Assembly (NCBI GenBank): GCA_030533445.1
Contig: CM060081.1
Coordinates: 36,627,111 to 36,691,110, forward strand
Reading direction: 5' to 3'
Source of the DNA: Cyprinodon diabolis
Lineage: Eukaryota > Chordata > Actinopteri > Cyprinodontiformes > Cyprinodontidae
DNA: 64,000 bases
A program made the translations under genes and the position numbers. Positions 21,585 to 34,094 of this stretch are shown one piece after another. The notes under the pieces are model-generated. The model was given only the letters and a program-made list of their open reading frames with translations, made no database searches and was not told the DNA's origin. The first letter of the stretch is position 1; every line of letters begins with the position of its first letter.

Positions 21585-22505
21585 TGTCGTGTATTATCTC
21601 TCTTCTTAACGACTTAAAGATTGGGACTAAGTTTTGTAAAAATTCAAAGTTCTTAAAAGCTGTAGAAAAAGTCTTCAGACACTGATAAAAAATTAGGCAG
21701 AGGCAACTGAGTCCAGGTCCAGATTGTTTTATTGCAAAATACAGATAAAACACCCGAGATGCGTACCGGTCCACATCTGACTTCCAAACGGAGACAGTCC
21801 CACTTATATTCACTCCCGGGGCTCGGGGCTCTTTCATCTTGGTGGAAGACCCTCCTCCTGACGATGACAACTCACTTTATCACAATTAGTTCAGCTTAGC
21901 TGTGCAGCCCTGAACAACCCATCCTCAATGCGTCTGACTTCATAGTCTTAATCATCAATATGTCCAAACAATGTTTTCATCCAGTATGACTTATGATCAT
22001 AACATCACATCAAAAAAGGTCAGCATGAGTTTAAAACTCAAGGTCCCAGTAAAACCCTCACTTTCTGTGCGACCAGTACTGCATAGTGTGCTTTGACGAT
22101 GACAACTCACTTTATCACAATTAGTTCAGCTTAGCTGTGCAGCCCTGAACAACCCATCCTCAATGCGTCTGACTTACAAACAGGACTCATTTCTGCACCC
22201 TGGTTTTCAGAGGCCTCAAATGGCTTCAAATTCCCTGCAATGCTCCTGTTCTTTCGCTCACTCTAGGTATTTTTCCCACCCTGGCCTTATCTTACAGACT
22301 TCAAGGTTGCGCCCCACAGCTGCAGCCGCAGAAGCCTTTTACACACACACACTGCTTCTGTATCTCTCCATATTCGGTGGCGCACATTCTTTTGGACTCT
22401 GTGACCTGTATAACATAAATGTATTTAGTGTAAAACATTTATTCAATATGTAAAACATGTATCCAATATATTCTAATCATTGGTGTAGATTAATTTACTT
22501 CATCA
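21585..22505 (-). repeat. ERV1 5' LTR (921 bp)
   Basis: Starts TGATGAAG at 22505 and ends GACGACA at 21585 on the minus strand. Identical to the 3' LTR over the first 274 bp of the plus-strand view. An 82-bp copy (21859-21940) of its own downstream sequence (22094-22175) then stands where the 3' LTR has 114 unrelated bases. The remaining part has two substitutions. 953-114+82 equals 921, so no other net length change exists. Confidence 0.95.
21803..21808 (-). promoter_or_regulatory. ERV1 5' LTR TATA box
   Basis: Minus-strand TATAAG within AATATAAGTGGG. The polyadenylation signal AATAAA lies about 75 bases downstream (21728-21733), a layout expected for U3-R. Confidence 0.65.
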
Positions 22506-22583
22506 CATACTCATGTATAATATATTACACTTCTTCAGTAATTATAACACACTGAAGCTTTAGTATCTGGTTATACATATACA

Positions 22584-22586
<3 letters not shown>

Positions 22587-22617
<31 letters not shown>
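22587..22617. repeat. (TG)n microsatellite
   Basis: About fifteen TG repeats between ERV1 and the 3' end of OR-B. Confidence 0.95.
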
Positions 22618-22619
<2 letters not shown>

Positions 22620-22763
22620 ATAAATTGACAAGTGTCTTGTAAACATAAAATAACTTCTTAACAGGAGGTAAAAAAAAAACAATCAATTATAATATCCTTA
22701 AATTTTAATTAAACTTTATTTTCTTAGGAAGCACAAATACAAAAACAAAAGTAAAAAGTATTT

Positions 22764-25700
22764 TCACATTCTTTCCTTGTTAAGTGGGGCCACTGGCTTT
22801 ACAGTGTACTTACAGCGGCATCTCAGCAAAGTCTTCTTGAAATATTTCCTAAACTTGTTGTCTCTTGCACCATAGATTATTGGGCTCAGGAACCGAGGCA
22901 GAATATAAACAAGTAGGTAGTTTGCGTATCTGATTTCAAGAATTCGACCAGGAAAAATTATGAGTAGAACAATCTCCACACTTGGAGATATGTAGGAGAG
23001 CAGGCACATGGCCAGCTGGACACCATGAAGGAGTATAGTGTTTCTGGCTTTCTTGGCTGAAGTGTTAGCTGATGAGAGGCCCCGGGCTGCAAACATGACC
23101 TTCAAGTAGGTAACAACCAGGGTAAGAAACACACAGGAGAAATAAATTATATCAAAAGCTTTCCGCTTCTGAGCCAGGATCGGGTCTTTGAACACATTCT
23201 GACGTAAACAGAACACAGACTCATGAAAGAAACTTAATGGTTCAGTTGCTAAGGTCACAAACAGATCTGTTATATCTGGGGCAACACATATAAACCAAAT
23301 CATTCCAATAACAGTGTAGGTCCTCCTCACAGTGCAGAGTTGAGTATAATGCAAAGGCTTGCAAATGGACAAGTAGCGCTCTATAGCCATTGCAGCCAAA
23401 TTTACTGGGGTGTTTCTCGTGGTGAAGACTGCTACCAGGATAAAGAAGCAGCAAAACGAGACATTGATCTTGTATATTATGTAGCTAAGGATTAATAGTG
23501 TGATAGTCACAGTCAGTTGAATGCCGTCATTGATTACCATGTGGATAAAGAGGATATAACGAGGGTCTTCATAGAAGATCTGTTGGAAGACACACAACAA
23601 TAAAGATATAATGTTAGATGGTAGCAACAAAGAAGGCTGAATTAAACCTGATTTCATGACTTGATATGATGTCAGTAAAGATATTAGCAAAATCTATCAC
23701 AATCTATAGTCCTTGAAACCCAAAACGTCTATTTCAATATTTGTTTAAACCTTAAAATTATACTTTGCAAATGCTTTCAGGTCTTCTTACTCTGACGCAC
23801 CTTTTCCTTATTTTACAAAGAAACTAGTTTCCAACTCCAAACTAGTTGGAATTATAATATGAAAGAAAGATGACCCTAAATCTACAGCCAGAAAAACAAT
23901 AAAGTGATTTAAATCAGACCATCTTCATGGCTTAATCTGGCTAAAATCAGGAGCTTAATACAATTAAGAATTTATTTAATGACCTACAGTATGGAAAATA
24001 AGTATTTGAACACCCCACTATATTGCAAGTACTACCACTTAGAAATCATGTAGGGGTCTGAAATTGTCATGATAGGAGCATGTCTACTGACATAATCTAA
24101 AAAAAAAGTCCAGAAAACGCCTTCCAGCTTTCATGAACAGTACCGCAAAGAGGCGACCAGGCCAGAGGGTGCTGTTGAACGGGATTCCCAGTGACAACGC
24201 ACAGCTGGTGCATAGGTGTCTCAGCGGCTCAGACAGTGAAATAATTTTTGAAGGCAGGATCAAAATCTTGATGAAGTGCAGAGTTTCTCACTTAAAAACT
24301 ACTTTTTAACCCACTGATCACAGAAAATATAGCTACCATTGTTACAGGCAAAGAAAGGATAGGGTAACTTTGCCCAACGCACATCAGACCCCCTTTTCAA
24401 CCGCTGTCGTGGGAAAAAAGTATTCAACTATTCATCCTAGTCAAATAAATGAGGATCGATGGATTTCACTCAGTCGGCACATTTATAAATAAATCTTTGC
24501 AAAGAGAGAACAGTCATGCTCTGTTCTGATCTGGGCAGGGTTCGTCCCCCCTACTTACAACAATGGAAAGCAGTCAGACTCATAACAAATTACACACACT
24601 TTGGTTTACAGTAACATTTAATGAATAAACCTTGAGAAAGAACCTGATTTGTTATGGGAAGAAGCAATGTCTGGTCTACAAACACCAGCCTGGAAAGAAA
24701 TGTGTGGCCTTGAGAGAGAAACAGACTGAGTGAAAACTTTTATAGTGAGTAAATATGAATATTAATATATAATAGAGGAAAGATTAAAAAAAATTCCGAC
24801 AACACCGTGCAGCTAGAACACCAAAGATGCTTCAGGTGTGCTGCAGAACTAAACTTGTACAAGCATAAAAAATAAAGCAGCACGTGCATTTTTGCTGCTT
24901 CTGCTGCTTATGGTCTGAACGTAGCATTAGAAGCATATCTAGGTTCTGGTGTGCCCTCGCCAGTCTCCAAACCTAAACCCAAGAGATAATCTTTGGAGGG
25001 AGCTCAAACTCTGTGTCTCTCAGCAACAGGCGAGAAATCTGAGTTATCTAGAGAAGATCTGTGTGGAGGAGTGGGCCAAATTCCCTCCTGCAGTCTGTGA
25101 AAACCTGGTAAAAAATTACAGGAAACGTTTGACCTCTTTATTTGGGAACAAAGGCTACTGTACCAAACATTGATTTTCTCAGGTGTTCAATTAGATTTTT
25201 ACAGCTGTATTATAAAAATAAATAGCTAAAAAATCATAACTTGTGATTTCTGAATTTTCTTTTTTTAGATTATGTCTCTTACAGTGGACATGCACCTACG
25301 TTGACAATCTCAGACCCCTCCATGATTCCTCAGTGGGAGAACTTGCAAAACAGCAGGGTGTTTAAGTATTTAGTTTCCTCACTGTAAATATTGATAATCA
25401 CAGAGACTCTATTTAATTCTGGTGTAGCCTTACCTATTTTTAAATTTTAAAAACATAGAAAAAACAAACAAAAAAATTGTAAAAATGAATCATCTACTCA
25501 TTTTCCCTTAGTCCATAATCATGTGCAACTTGATTTTGATCTATCAAATTTATTACCTATTTTGAGGTTATAATCTGACAAAATGTGAATATTTGTATTT
25601 ACATTCAATGGTTAAATGCATAACGTCAACACAATTTTAGACAGTCAAATAAATAAGTTATTTATATACTGTAGAAAAAAATTATATCTGATTTGTCTAT

Positions 25701-26534
25701 AGCAAATATAATATAAATAGATGTGCAAATACAGTTTTTAAAAAAAGCAGAACTTGGTTTTTTTTAAAGCTGATAGCTATGTGCAGGTGAGTACCTGGTG
25801 TCTAAAAAATGTGGCAATCAAGATACTGTTGATGTAAGTGAGGGTGAGCCAAACCAGAACAACAATCAGGTTCTTCACAAAGGCTGTGGCGAAAGTATCT
25901 CTAACCAGCACTGGCTGAAAAAAGAGAAGGAAGGAAACATGACTCAGTAAAAACAGAAAAGCTGATACCTGCTTTAACCTCTTTTGCGGTCGTCTGTCAA
26001 GGTTATGACAATTGTCGATTAGAAAAAAGAAATATAAGAAAAAAAACAACTCTTCCTATAAACCTAGATATGCCTTTAATAGTTCAATGTGTCAAAATGA
26101 AAGTTAAAACTACTTGTTTGGCTTAGAAAAAGTGAGTTCTTTAATTAATAAAACCCGAAAACACTAAGAATTTTCATTATCACTCTTTAGACCTTGCTTC
26201 TGAACTCCTATAAGTTCTTAAATCCATTTTTAAAAACAAAACAAAAACTAACAGTGCAGATTAATTCTCAAAAAATGTTAAACTAAGAGTTTATAAATTT
26301 AAAAATACTTTCAATTTCATAACAGTGCTTTATTGTAGAAACTAAAAAACACAAAAAAATCCCCACAAAGTTTTCATTGGGTTTACAAAATAAGTGTCAT
26401 TATCTAAAAGAAACACTACTACTACTCATAAAAAATAAAGCCAAACAGTATATTTCAGTAATATTCCTTTCAATGTGCCACCCAACCTGATTAGGGGAAG
26501 TCATGTTGCTCGTGAGACTCAATATTGAGCTCAT
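22764..26534 (-). CDS. odorant receptor OR-B (OR131-2-like), three coding exons, 327 aa
   Basis: Intact seven-transmembrane odorant receptor. Coding exons on the minus strand: 26487-26534 ([16 protein letters not shown]), 25795-25914 ([15 protein letters not shown] to TFFRHQ, TM1) and 22764-23579 ([11 protein letters not shown] to the stop, TM2-TM7). Junctions are phase 0 with CAG^GTTGGG/TTTTTTCAG and CAG^GTACTC/CAACAG ends, 984 nt in total. Signatures: TM2 [12 protein letters not shown]3 [17 protein letters not shown]6 [13 protein letters not shown]7 [13 protein letters not shown]. The first short exon supplies an initiator and an N-glycosylation site (NMTS) that the second exon lacks; this extra 5' intron is absent from OR-D, OR-E and OR-F. 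The 2.2-kb second intron contains a Tc1-type element. The start at 26534 is chosen by similarity of MSS termini among neighbours. Confidence 0.85.
23987..25384 (+). mobile_element. Tc1-like element with long inverted repeats, in an OR-B intron
   Basis: Begins CAGTATGGAAAATAAG and ends with the complement of CAGTGAGGAAACTAAA, flanked by TA at 23985-23986 and 25385-25386. The terminal repeats extend about 120 bp, imperfectly, to the ACATAATCTAAAAAA stretch on each side. Only the C-terminal end of a transposase remains on the plus strand (24949-25173: [14 protein letters not shown] then [13 protein letters not shown]), with NPRDN in place of the usual NPIEN. The middle (about 24110-24900) does not look like transposase and may be another insertion. 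Non-autonomous. Confidence 0.85.
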
Positions 26535-28491
26535 TCTTCCATGAGACCTCAGAGAGAAGCCAAATAGAAACAAAATGAAAGTAAACATTAATAAAAGTGC
26601 ATAAAAAATTGTTAAAAATGTTTAAAAAGTTGTTTTTAACTCTTATCTTTGCATTTTATTTTGAATCATTAAGCAAAAGCTTTTCATTTATTCTTTATTC
26701 CCCCCCCCAAAAAAAAGAAATATATATATTACTACTTATATGTAGCACAAATTTGAAAGCAGACCCATCTGATGTAAACCATGCATAATAATAATAATAA
26801 TAAAGATAATAATAGCAACAGTAAGGCAAAGATATGGATATATTCAAATAAATATAAAAGCATATTATTTTTGCTCAATGAATGGTTAAAACCAAAGCTC
26901 AGGTTTTGATAAATATAAATTCTGCAGCTGTTTATCTAAATGCAAATTCAAGTCCTGCATCTCACCTCTCAGGCACTTATCTGTCCCCAGATAAGACACA
27001 GGCAGCAAGGAGCTGCAGATACCAGCCCCTTATAAATACATCGGTGTTAATCACTGAGCAGAAAATATGTGATAATAATGATGTGATCCTGCTGTTGGTG
27101 CAATATTAATGATATCACTACCTATGTATTTCTTCCATCTTTTTTATCCCCAGTTTTTATATATGTTTTAAACTAACAGCCCTCTGTTATTTGACCTAAG
27201 ATTTCAAAATAGTTTTTAAAAGTTCTTAATGAAAAATATACTCTTCACTCATTCAAATGAGGCACTGAATGATCATCAGATAGATCTATTTAGTGTCTTT
27301 GTTTATGACATTAATATATATATTTTACAGAAGATAATCATAGAAGAATATATTCTTATTATGCAGAGTGAATGAGCAATGAGTACAAACTGCTTTTTAA
27401 AAGGAAAGGTGTTTATTTGGCCTGAGCAGTCGAAGTGCCGCAAAGGCCTTTTGTATCCGTACCACTAAAGAATGCTAATACAAATATTTAAAAATATATA
27501 TTTCTGACTTCTAAGAGGCAATTTTGATGCTTTTTATTATTGCATTTTATTACATTACATTTTTTATGATTACATTTTCTCTGTTAAACTACTTGTCTGA
27601 GGTCATCATCAGACATGCACAGAGTAGTCCGGCAAAAAATGATTAAACCATTTTTATCTGCATTTTAGTTTTTTCTTTCTTTAGGTTACGCACTATATTC
27701 CATAAGTTTAACACGAAAGGAAATAGTAAAACTCAAAACGAATAGATTTCATTTTAAATCCAAGGCCAAGAACAATGCATTTATTATCTAATTTAATATT
27801 ATTAAACTTTAACAGATTGGAGTTTAGAAATGCTTGCTGTTTTTAGGGAAGGAAAAATGTATTTAGGTCTATTTTACAAAATACAATCAAGGGCGACCCG
27901 GATGTATATCTGGTGGTGCATGCGCAAATGACTTGATTGTATGGATAGTGCTACTGGTAGTGACATCGGTCTTGTGAATTGGAACAGTGCTGGGGTTGAG
28001 GCTTATATTTCACGAGCACATCAGAAGACAAAATTACACATATTGAGAAGTGGTCAGTTTTATTCAAAATGCTTGCTTGGGCATACAAACTTTAAATTTA
28101 GTTTTACCATGTGCCCTACTTTTAGCATGTGCCCTAACAAAGATCTGGAAAGCAGAGGTCTCAACCCCCTTTAGTTCTGCAGATAAGCACTGCAGTCTTT
28201 TATATTCATGTATTAAAACTTTAAATTTGAATGATAATTGATAATCTGAACATTTGATGGAAACCAGTAATGCTATAAAATGGGTCATTAGCATACATGA
28301 AATGACTGAATGTTGTGGCAGGTTTATAACATATCACTAGCGTATTGTTATTTTTGATGTGATGCCAATATAGTAATCAATTTTTAATGTTATAAATATG
28401 CTTTGCAAACACACCATGAGAGATAGTTTACTGCTTTAATTCATTATTACAAAAAACTCAAAGTTTATTAAGCATCATTGAATCCATCAGC
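26535..28491. other. intergenic between OR-B and OR-C, no gene seen
   Basis: AT-rich sequence with a short ATA repeat (26785-26803). Small open frames such as 26882-27109 and 27941-28174 carry no recognisable domain. It would include the OR-B promoter, which I could not place. Confidence 0.45.
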
Positions 28492-29008
28492 CTAACAGTG
28501 TTTTTCATTTTCTTTACAGATGAATAGGCAGCCTGTGATGTAGGTCAATAGTATTCTGAAATGTGCATAAAAAAAAGAATGACTTGACCATATAAATGGC
28601 TGGATATTTTTTTTCACTTTAGGGGGCTGTAAAAGTATTTGCACAAAACTAGAAAATCCTGGAGATAAAATACTCAGCAGGTCTTGTTGCCACAAGTACA
28701 AGTAGATCTGGCAATATTGTTAGGAACCATATGAGAGTGGTTATAATGTATGTTTTCTTGATCATACAGATCTGAGGGAGGCAAATAGGGAAGCATATGG
28801 TCAGGTAACACTCTAAAGCCATCGCAGCAATCATGAAGGGATTTTTTAGATGGGAAAATATGGAAATCATAATCACAATAATACAAAATAAGACATTGAA
28901 TGTGGAAATGTAGCCCAGGAACATGAGAGGAGTTATCATTGTAAACATGATGATGTTGTTGATCACCACATGGATGTAGAGGACGTAACCAGAGCTCATG
29001 TTGAAAAC
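28492..29008 (-). pseudogene. odorant receptor pseudogene OR-C (OR131-2-like)
   Basis: The acceptor TTTCAG^GTTTTCAAC at 29008 opens an exon that reads VFNMSSGYVLYIHVVIN through TM2, TM3 (MALECYLTICFP) and TM4 to EYFISRIF, then meets a stop at 28649. Beyond it the homology to OR-D continues in shifted frames (SPPK/KKN and AHFRILLT pieces) down to about 28492, where it ends in TM5. TM6, TM7 and the N-terminal TM1 exon are missing. Closest in wording to OR-D, so probably a decayed tandem duplicate. Confidence 0.85.
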
Positions 29009-31614
29009 CTGAAAGAAAAGACAAGATGCTCAGGTAATAAGAGGCAAAAAGGTAAAAAAAATGTTTATGACAACCCATCATACAAATATTATAAAAAGTT
29101 CTTCTTCTTCTGTGTTGTTGTACACAGGTTTCTTCCATATGACTGAGATAAACTGCTTTTCTTTCTGCTTCTTGTCCTCCCTCTCTAATCCTCCAAGTAT
29201 GAATGTTTACTCAAGTGATGACTTCAAATGTTAGGTTTCCAACAGAAACTGATTGTATACTGTTCTGCCCCCTCTCGTTCGCTCTATCTGTATTTAAGGA
29301 AAAAAGTCTGAATATTCATGTTGAACTTATTAGGGTGACCATAGCTGCCTCAACCTGTAGTTGGCTAGGATGTTAGCTTGATTGGATGAATTGTAGGACT
29401 GACAAATTGGAGAAAGATAGAAAGTTAAGACAAAAAATAAAAAAAAATAAACTTTTACATTTTTGTTACCTTAATTACCAGATGCTTTTGTGAATGCAGA
29501 AACTCCTTAACCAAGGATTTTTGTGAAGCATGTCAGTGGTTGTATAATAATCTGGACCAGTTTTATAATACTTCCAGTAAAATGAAATTTTTATTTTTTA
29601 CTTCAGTATTGGTCAGTCCAATATGTTTCATTATTTTAAATACAGTGTTAAAAGAGGGGCTGTCCATGAATAAAATAAATCAAACCTGAATTGACTGACT
29701 TTACCTTAACAAAACTAAGATGGGGACATAATCGAGATCACACGCACTACCAATGTAACCATTAGTCTTCTCATTTATCAAAGTCTTTTGATGTAGAAGT
29801 ATAAAATCATCTTGCTGTACTGCTGAAAGCAGGACGTTTGAATATATTTGATTTATATATAAGAACTCAGGTAAATAAGAATTAAGAGGAGAGATTTTTT
29901 CTATTATCATTTTGGTAGCTGTGTGTTCTTGATTATGTTTCCAGAACAGTTTTGCATTAGGTTGAGTTATAAATTACTAAACATGTTTACTCAAGGAAGG
30001 CATGTCCAAAGTCGGTCCTCGAGGGCTGCTGTCCTGCAGGTTTCAAAGGCGCACGGCTGATTCTTATGATAATAGTTCAGCAAAAGCTCATTGGTCAGAA
30101 CTCAATAAAAAAATCAACTGTGCTGCAGCAGGGAAACCACTAATATCGGCAGGACTGCGGCCCTCGGAACACTAGAGGGAAAATTTGGAAGAAGCTTTTC
30201 GTGACTCGCTTTGTTTTCTCTCTTTTCTTTTTAAGAACAATTCACTTGTATTTATTTTTTATAATTTTTATTTACTTTTTTTTACTCGCTTTCACAGTGT
30301 TGTGACACTCTTTGCTTGTGGCCTTTGGTGGCGCTAAATCTGGAGGTTAAAGTTCAAAGGCCCCTGTTGGCTAAAAGTTACACAGTATTGCATTAAAATA
30401 ATAGGGGAGCAGATGTTTTTGGGTTATTTTTTCTGTGCTTCTTTCATTGGGGATGCATTGCAGAATTGCTTGTTTATGGAACTAATGTAACACCATAAAC
30501 CCACTAAAACCCTGAAAGCTACCTAAAAGTCCAATATAACAAAGAAACAAAGATAAAAACCCTCTGCTGACTGAAAGATTTGTTTTGTTTCTACAGACAA
30601 AACCTCAAATTTGTATTGAATTCAGAACTTTGCACTGTTCCATTAATTTTAACAACTTTTTTTTCTCTCCTAAGCAATATGTAAAGTACCTCAGTTGAAG
30701 TCTTGCTTTTGCTACAAGACATTTTGTAGTTATTTTAAAAATGACTACACTGGAATCATTTTTGTTATTGCAAACTGAAACACAAAAGAAACCTTATACT
30801 AAGCTGTTAAAAAAAATAGTTTGAAGAACTTTCTATAACCAAAACTCATTGTATTTGGTTCTTAAGAATGTGTAAATGACCCAAATGACTGTACCACATA
30901 TTACTTCCAAGGTTTAAGGGTTAAAGACCAAATAAGGTTACCAGATTAAAAGACTATCTCAGAAAGCTGCATGGTTGGACCTTTGTGCTAAATCCCCAAA
31001 GGGAAAAGGGTAGCAGATAATAAAAAAAAATCCTTATTGGTTGATTATTTTAGCATTCTAAACATCTTTACATTTTACTCTTTGCATTACTTACAGTAGT
31101 ATTTGGCATTCTTTCGTTTGCAAACAATACAATTAAACCCTACCACTTGTGTGATGGTCATGAATTTGAGCACTTTTTACATTCAAAGAGATAGAAAGAA
31201 AAATCTGTTTTTTTTCACATTTAATTTATTTTGGAGTGGAATTTTGACTTTGTATGTAGTTGAAAAAAGAAAAAACTAACATTCTAATCAAAGCCACTTT
31301 TAGGTTTTAAACCAGCAACATTTTTATATTTTACAGGGCTTATAGTCAAAGAACGTTAGCAAAATGATCAGATGTTTGATTTAAGGAATGTCGAGCTGTA
31401 ACAGTTAAGTGTTTGGGTGATAAATAGGGTTTCTCCCGACGGAGGATCTCAGCTCCTCTGAATAAAAAATTTGCATCAGCAAGTTATCTAAACATTTGGT
31501 AAAATATTTTTAAACCTGAGCTGTTTTCGTTTTTTTACTGATGTAGTGAAAAAAGGTTAACATAGAATGTCCTCCCAGAAAAATCGTCTATATTGAAAAC
31601 GGTTCTTTCACATT
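29009..31614. other. intergenic between OR-C and OR-D
   Basis: No TM1 exon for OR-C could be found here. One degenerate MITE at about 30001-30173; otherwise AT-rich sequence without recognised genes. Confidence 0.5.
30001..30173. mobile_element. degenerate MITE, hAT-like termini
   Basis: Left end GTCCTCGAGGGCTGCTGTCC and right end GGACTGCGGCCCTCGGAA are imperfect inverted repeats about 170 bases apart. The sequence resembles a common fish hAT-type MITE (CCTCGAGGGCCGCAGTCCTG). No clean 8-bp target duplication was visible. Confidence 0.55.
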
Positions 31615-33399
31615 TTAATTTGGCCCTTTTTTAATCTGTTTTGGATGCACAATTGATTTTTTTGGTAAGAAGTATTGTTTCAAGTACCCTCTGAACACTT
31701 TGTCCCTTATGCCGTATACCATTGGACTGATGAGCCGGGGAAAAACCTGAATCAGTAGTGAAATGACATATCGAATAGCTACAGCATCTTTCGGAAACAA
31801 ACTTGACAGGCCCTGTATCATTATACTGTGAAGATAACTTAACATGCATAACAGCAGCTGGAAGCCATGAAGTAGGACGGTGTTCCTCGCTTTCTTTGCA
31901 TTTGCTGAAGCAGCTTTTGCAGTAAAAAGAATCCTAAAGTATGTGTAGAGAATAATCAGCCAAACAATGACTAGATACAAAATGTTGGACACTTCTTTCT
32001 TTTTTTCAAGGATAGGACTTGAGAAAATATTAGCCCATAGGCAGAAAATCCTGGAATGAAAGTATCCTGCAGGTCTTGTGGCCACCACAATAAACAGATC
32101 TGGCAGGACTGTCAGTAAAGTTAGGAGCCATATCAAAGCCACAGCAATGTAGGTTTTCCTGACAGTGCAGATCTGAGGGTGGCGGAGAGGGAAGCATATG
32201 GCCAGGTAACACTCTAAAGACATGGCTGCAAGGGTTAAAGGGTTGTTTAGGTTTGCAGGTAGGGCAATCATTAGCATAATGATGCAGAATGACACATTGA
32301 GTTTGAACAATATGTAACTCAGGACTTGCAGCAGGATCATCAATACTAGCATGATGATATTGTTGATTACCAGGTGGATGTACAGGATGTAACGAGAGTT
32401 TGAGTTGAAAACCTGAAACGGAGGATGACATCTTTCAGAACACAGAGAGACAGATTTATTGGTACATTAGCAAGCCCAAATTTACATTGAAAGTTCTTAA
32501 GAAATACTGTAAAAGAAGCTGGATAGCATTTGTTAGCAGTATTTCCTTTTATTTTTCTGGCATTGTATTTGAAAATGTTATGTTCCTTTTCAAAACAATA
32601 TTGTTGCACATTTAACCTTTATATTTTCATGTTGTGAGTCAAAACTATATATATTCTTTATTTTTTCCATCTCTTGTTGCTATGTAGGTCTTGATTTTGA
32701 CAAATATAATAAGATATTTTCAAATTAAAAACATTTAGAAAAATCTTTACCCTGAAACATTTTATTCATATTGATTTATCATTATGTCATTTTAACACAT
32801 GGACTAAAATATGTCATGAACTTGTAGAAAGAAGGTTTAATCCCTTCTTAATTAAAGATAAAGTACAGTCTCTGCAGTTGTTCAATCACATGCTTTTGAT
32901 TATTAATGTGTTGTATGAAAAATTTATTTCTGAAATATTCTTAAAAAGATTTTGCCAGACCAAACAGACAGCAGAAATTTAAAACAGTTGTTTTGCAGCT
33001 AGTTGAAAATGATATTTTTTTTTTACTGTAGACTGTATAATTGTTTGAATATACAGTTTGAGTCTCATTCCCTGCTATTTTCTTTTCTTCTGCTGTCATT
33101 TCTTTGGAAAAATCCCTTTAAAAACTTTGAGAATAACACATAGAAATGTTTTTGAAATAGTTTCCCAACTTCACGCTATAGCACTTTTTACCTTTAACTT
33201 TTTATAGCAACAGAGCTATTATACAGAAAACACAGCAGATATTTAGTATGATGGACAACATTTGTACCTGATGTTTTCTGAATGTGTGAACTAGAGTCCC
33301 ATTAATATAGATGATAGCAAGAGAGAGGACGACAGTGATCACATTCTTGATGATGGCTACGTATAGCGGGTCCCGACTGACGGTTGTAGTAGTATTCAT
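31615..33399 (-). CDS. odorant receptor OR-D (OR131-2-like), two coding exons, 309 aa
   Basis: Intact seven-transmembrane odorant receptor. Exon 1 33268-33399 (MNTTTTVSRDPLY to HTFRKHQ; glycosylatable N-terminus and TM1). Exon 2 31615-32412 (VFNSNSRYILYIHLV to the stop). The donor is CAG^GTACAAA and the acceptor TTTCAG^GTTTTC, phase 0. TM3 MSLECYLAICFPLRH, second loop with conserved Cys, TM6 ARNTVLLHGFQLLLCML, TM7 PRLISPMVYGIRD. One of the shorter proteins in the cluster. A probable untranslated first exon lies upstream (donor at 34025, acceptor about 33450), with a TATA-like box at 34086-34094. Confidence 0.88.
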
Positions 33400-34017
33400 A
33401 CCAGTATTTAGAGGGCTTATAAATCATCTGATATTGTGTGCCAAACTGCAGAGAAATGTTCAACAGGTGAATGTTAAAAATGAATAAATTATTTTCTTAT
33501 AAAATTAGAAACATATAGCAGTTAAACTGTGAGCAAATAATATGCATTGTATGACCAAAACAAATACAATCACTCAATATAGATTAATTAATAATCTAAA
33601 GTTGTTTAGGTATAGTGTTTCTTATCTGGTTTTGGTGTAATTCTCATCCTGTAATCATCCAGTTCGTCATTTTAAACAAATTCACTGAAGCCCATCTTCA
33701 CAGATGACAGCAATTTTTTTGCTTTATTTAAATTATTATTTTTGTTTTTTACTGAAAAGTTGTTAATGTTAATAACACAGCATTTACATTTTGAAAAACA
33801 CTTTCACACCACACTGTAGTCTATGACAATAAGTATTACAATGTAAAAGTTTACAGATGCTTTTTTGTTTGTTTTTCTTTTTGGCTAATAGTAGCAGTAA
33901 AATAGAAATATTTTAAATGACAATCAATGTATTATATATGTTACATATTATATATGTTTTAAATGTTGAATTAATATTAGGCAGTCACCAGTTTAAATGA
34001 GAACAAGACAAAGAACA

Positions 34018-34094
34018 GACTCACCTGGTTCTGGTCATACAGGTTTATACTGCAGACAATAAGTCAGGTCTGCTTGACTTATCCCCATATATAG
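34018..34094 (-). promoter_or_regulatory. candidate OR-D promoter and untranslated first-exon donor
   Basis: Minus-strand TATATATG at 34086-34094 lies about 60 bases ahead of a consensus donor CCAG^GTGAGTC (exon end 34025). This fits a short untranslated first exon spliced to the region just upstream of the OR-D start (TCTGCAG acceptor about 33450). No experimental support. Confidence 0.35.

Larger units (their letters stand above)
8379..22505 (-). mobile_element. ERV1: endogenous retrovirus, complete provirus, minus strand
   Basis: 14.1-kb provirus with LTRs at 21585-22505 (5') and 8379-9331 (3'), ends TG...CA, and a 4-bp target duplication CATA at 8375-8378 and 22506-22509. Order on the minus strand: 5' LTR, tRNA-Arg primer site, splice donor, 1.6-kb leader, gag, pro-pol, env, accessory gene, polypurine tract, 3' LTR. 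Features place it among class-I-like (gamma/epsilon-type) retroviruses: gag and pol in one frame across UAG, CX6CC in TM, GPF module in integrase. It lies in the same orientation as the odorant receptors. LTRs outside one swapped segment differ at only two bases in my reading, so the insertion is young, yet coding lesions in pol and env make this copy defective. Confidence 0.95.

Noticed and set aside
23580..23690. Upstream extension of the OR-B main exon (a 308-codon open frame starting at 23690)
   Set aside because: The extra residues are intron translation. A good acceptor (CCAACAG) sits exactly at the conserved IFYEDPRY junction.
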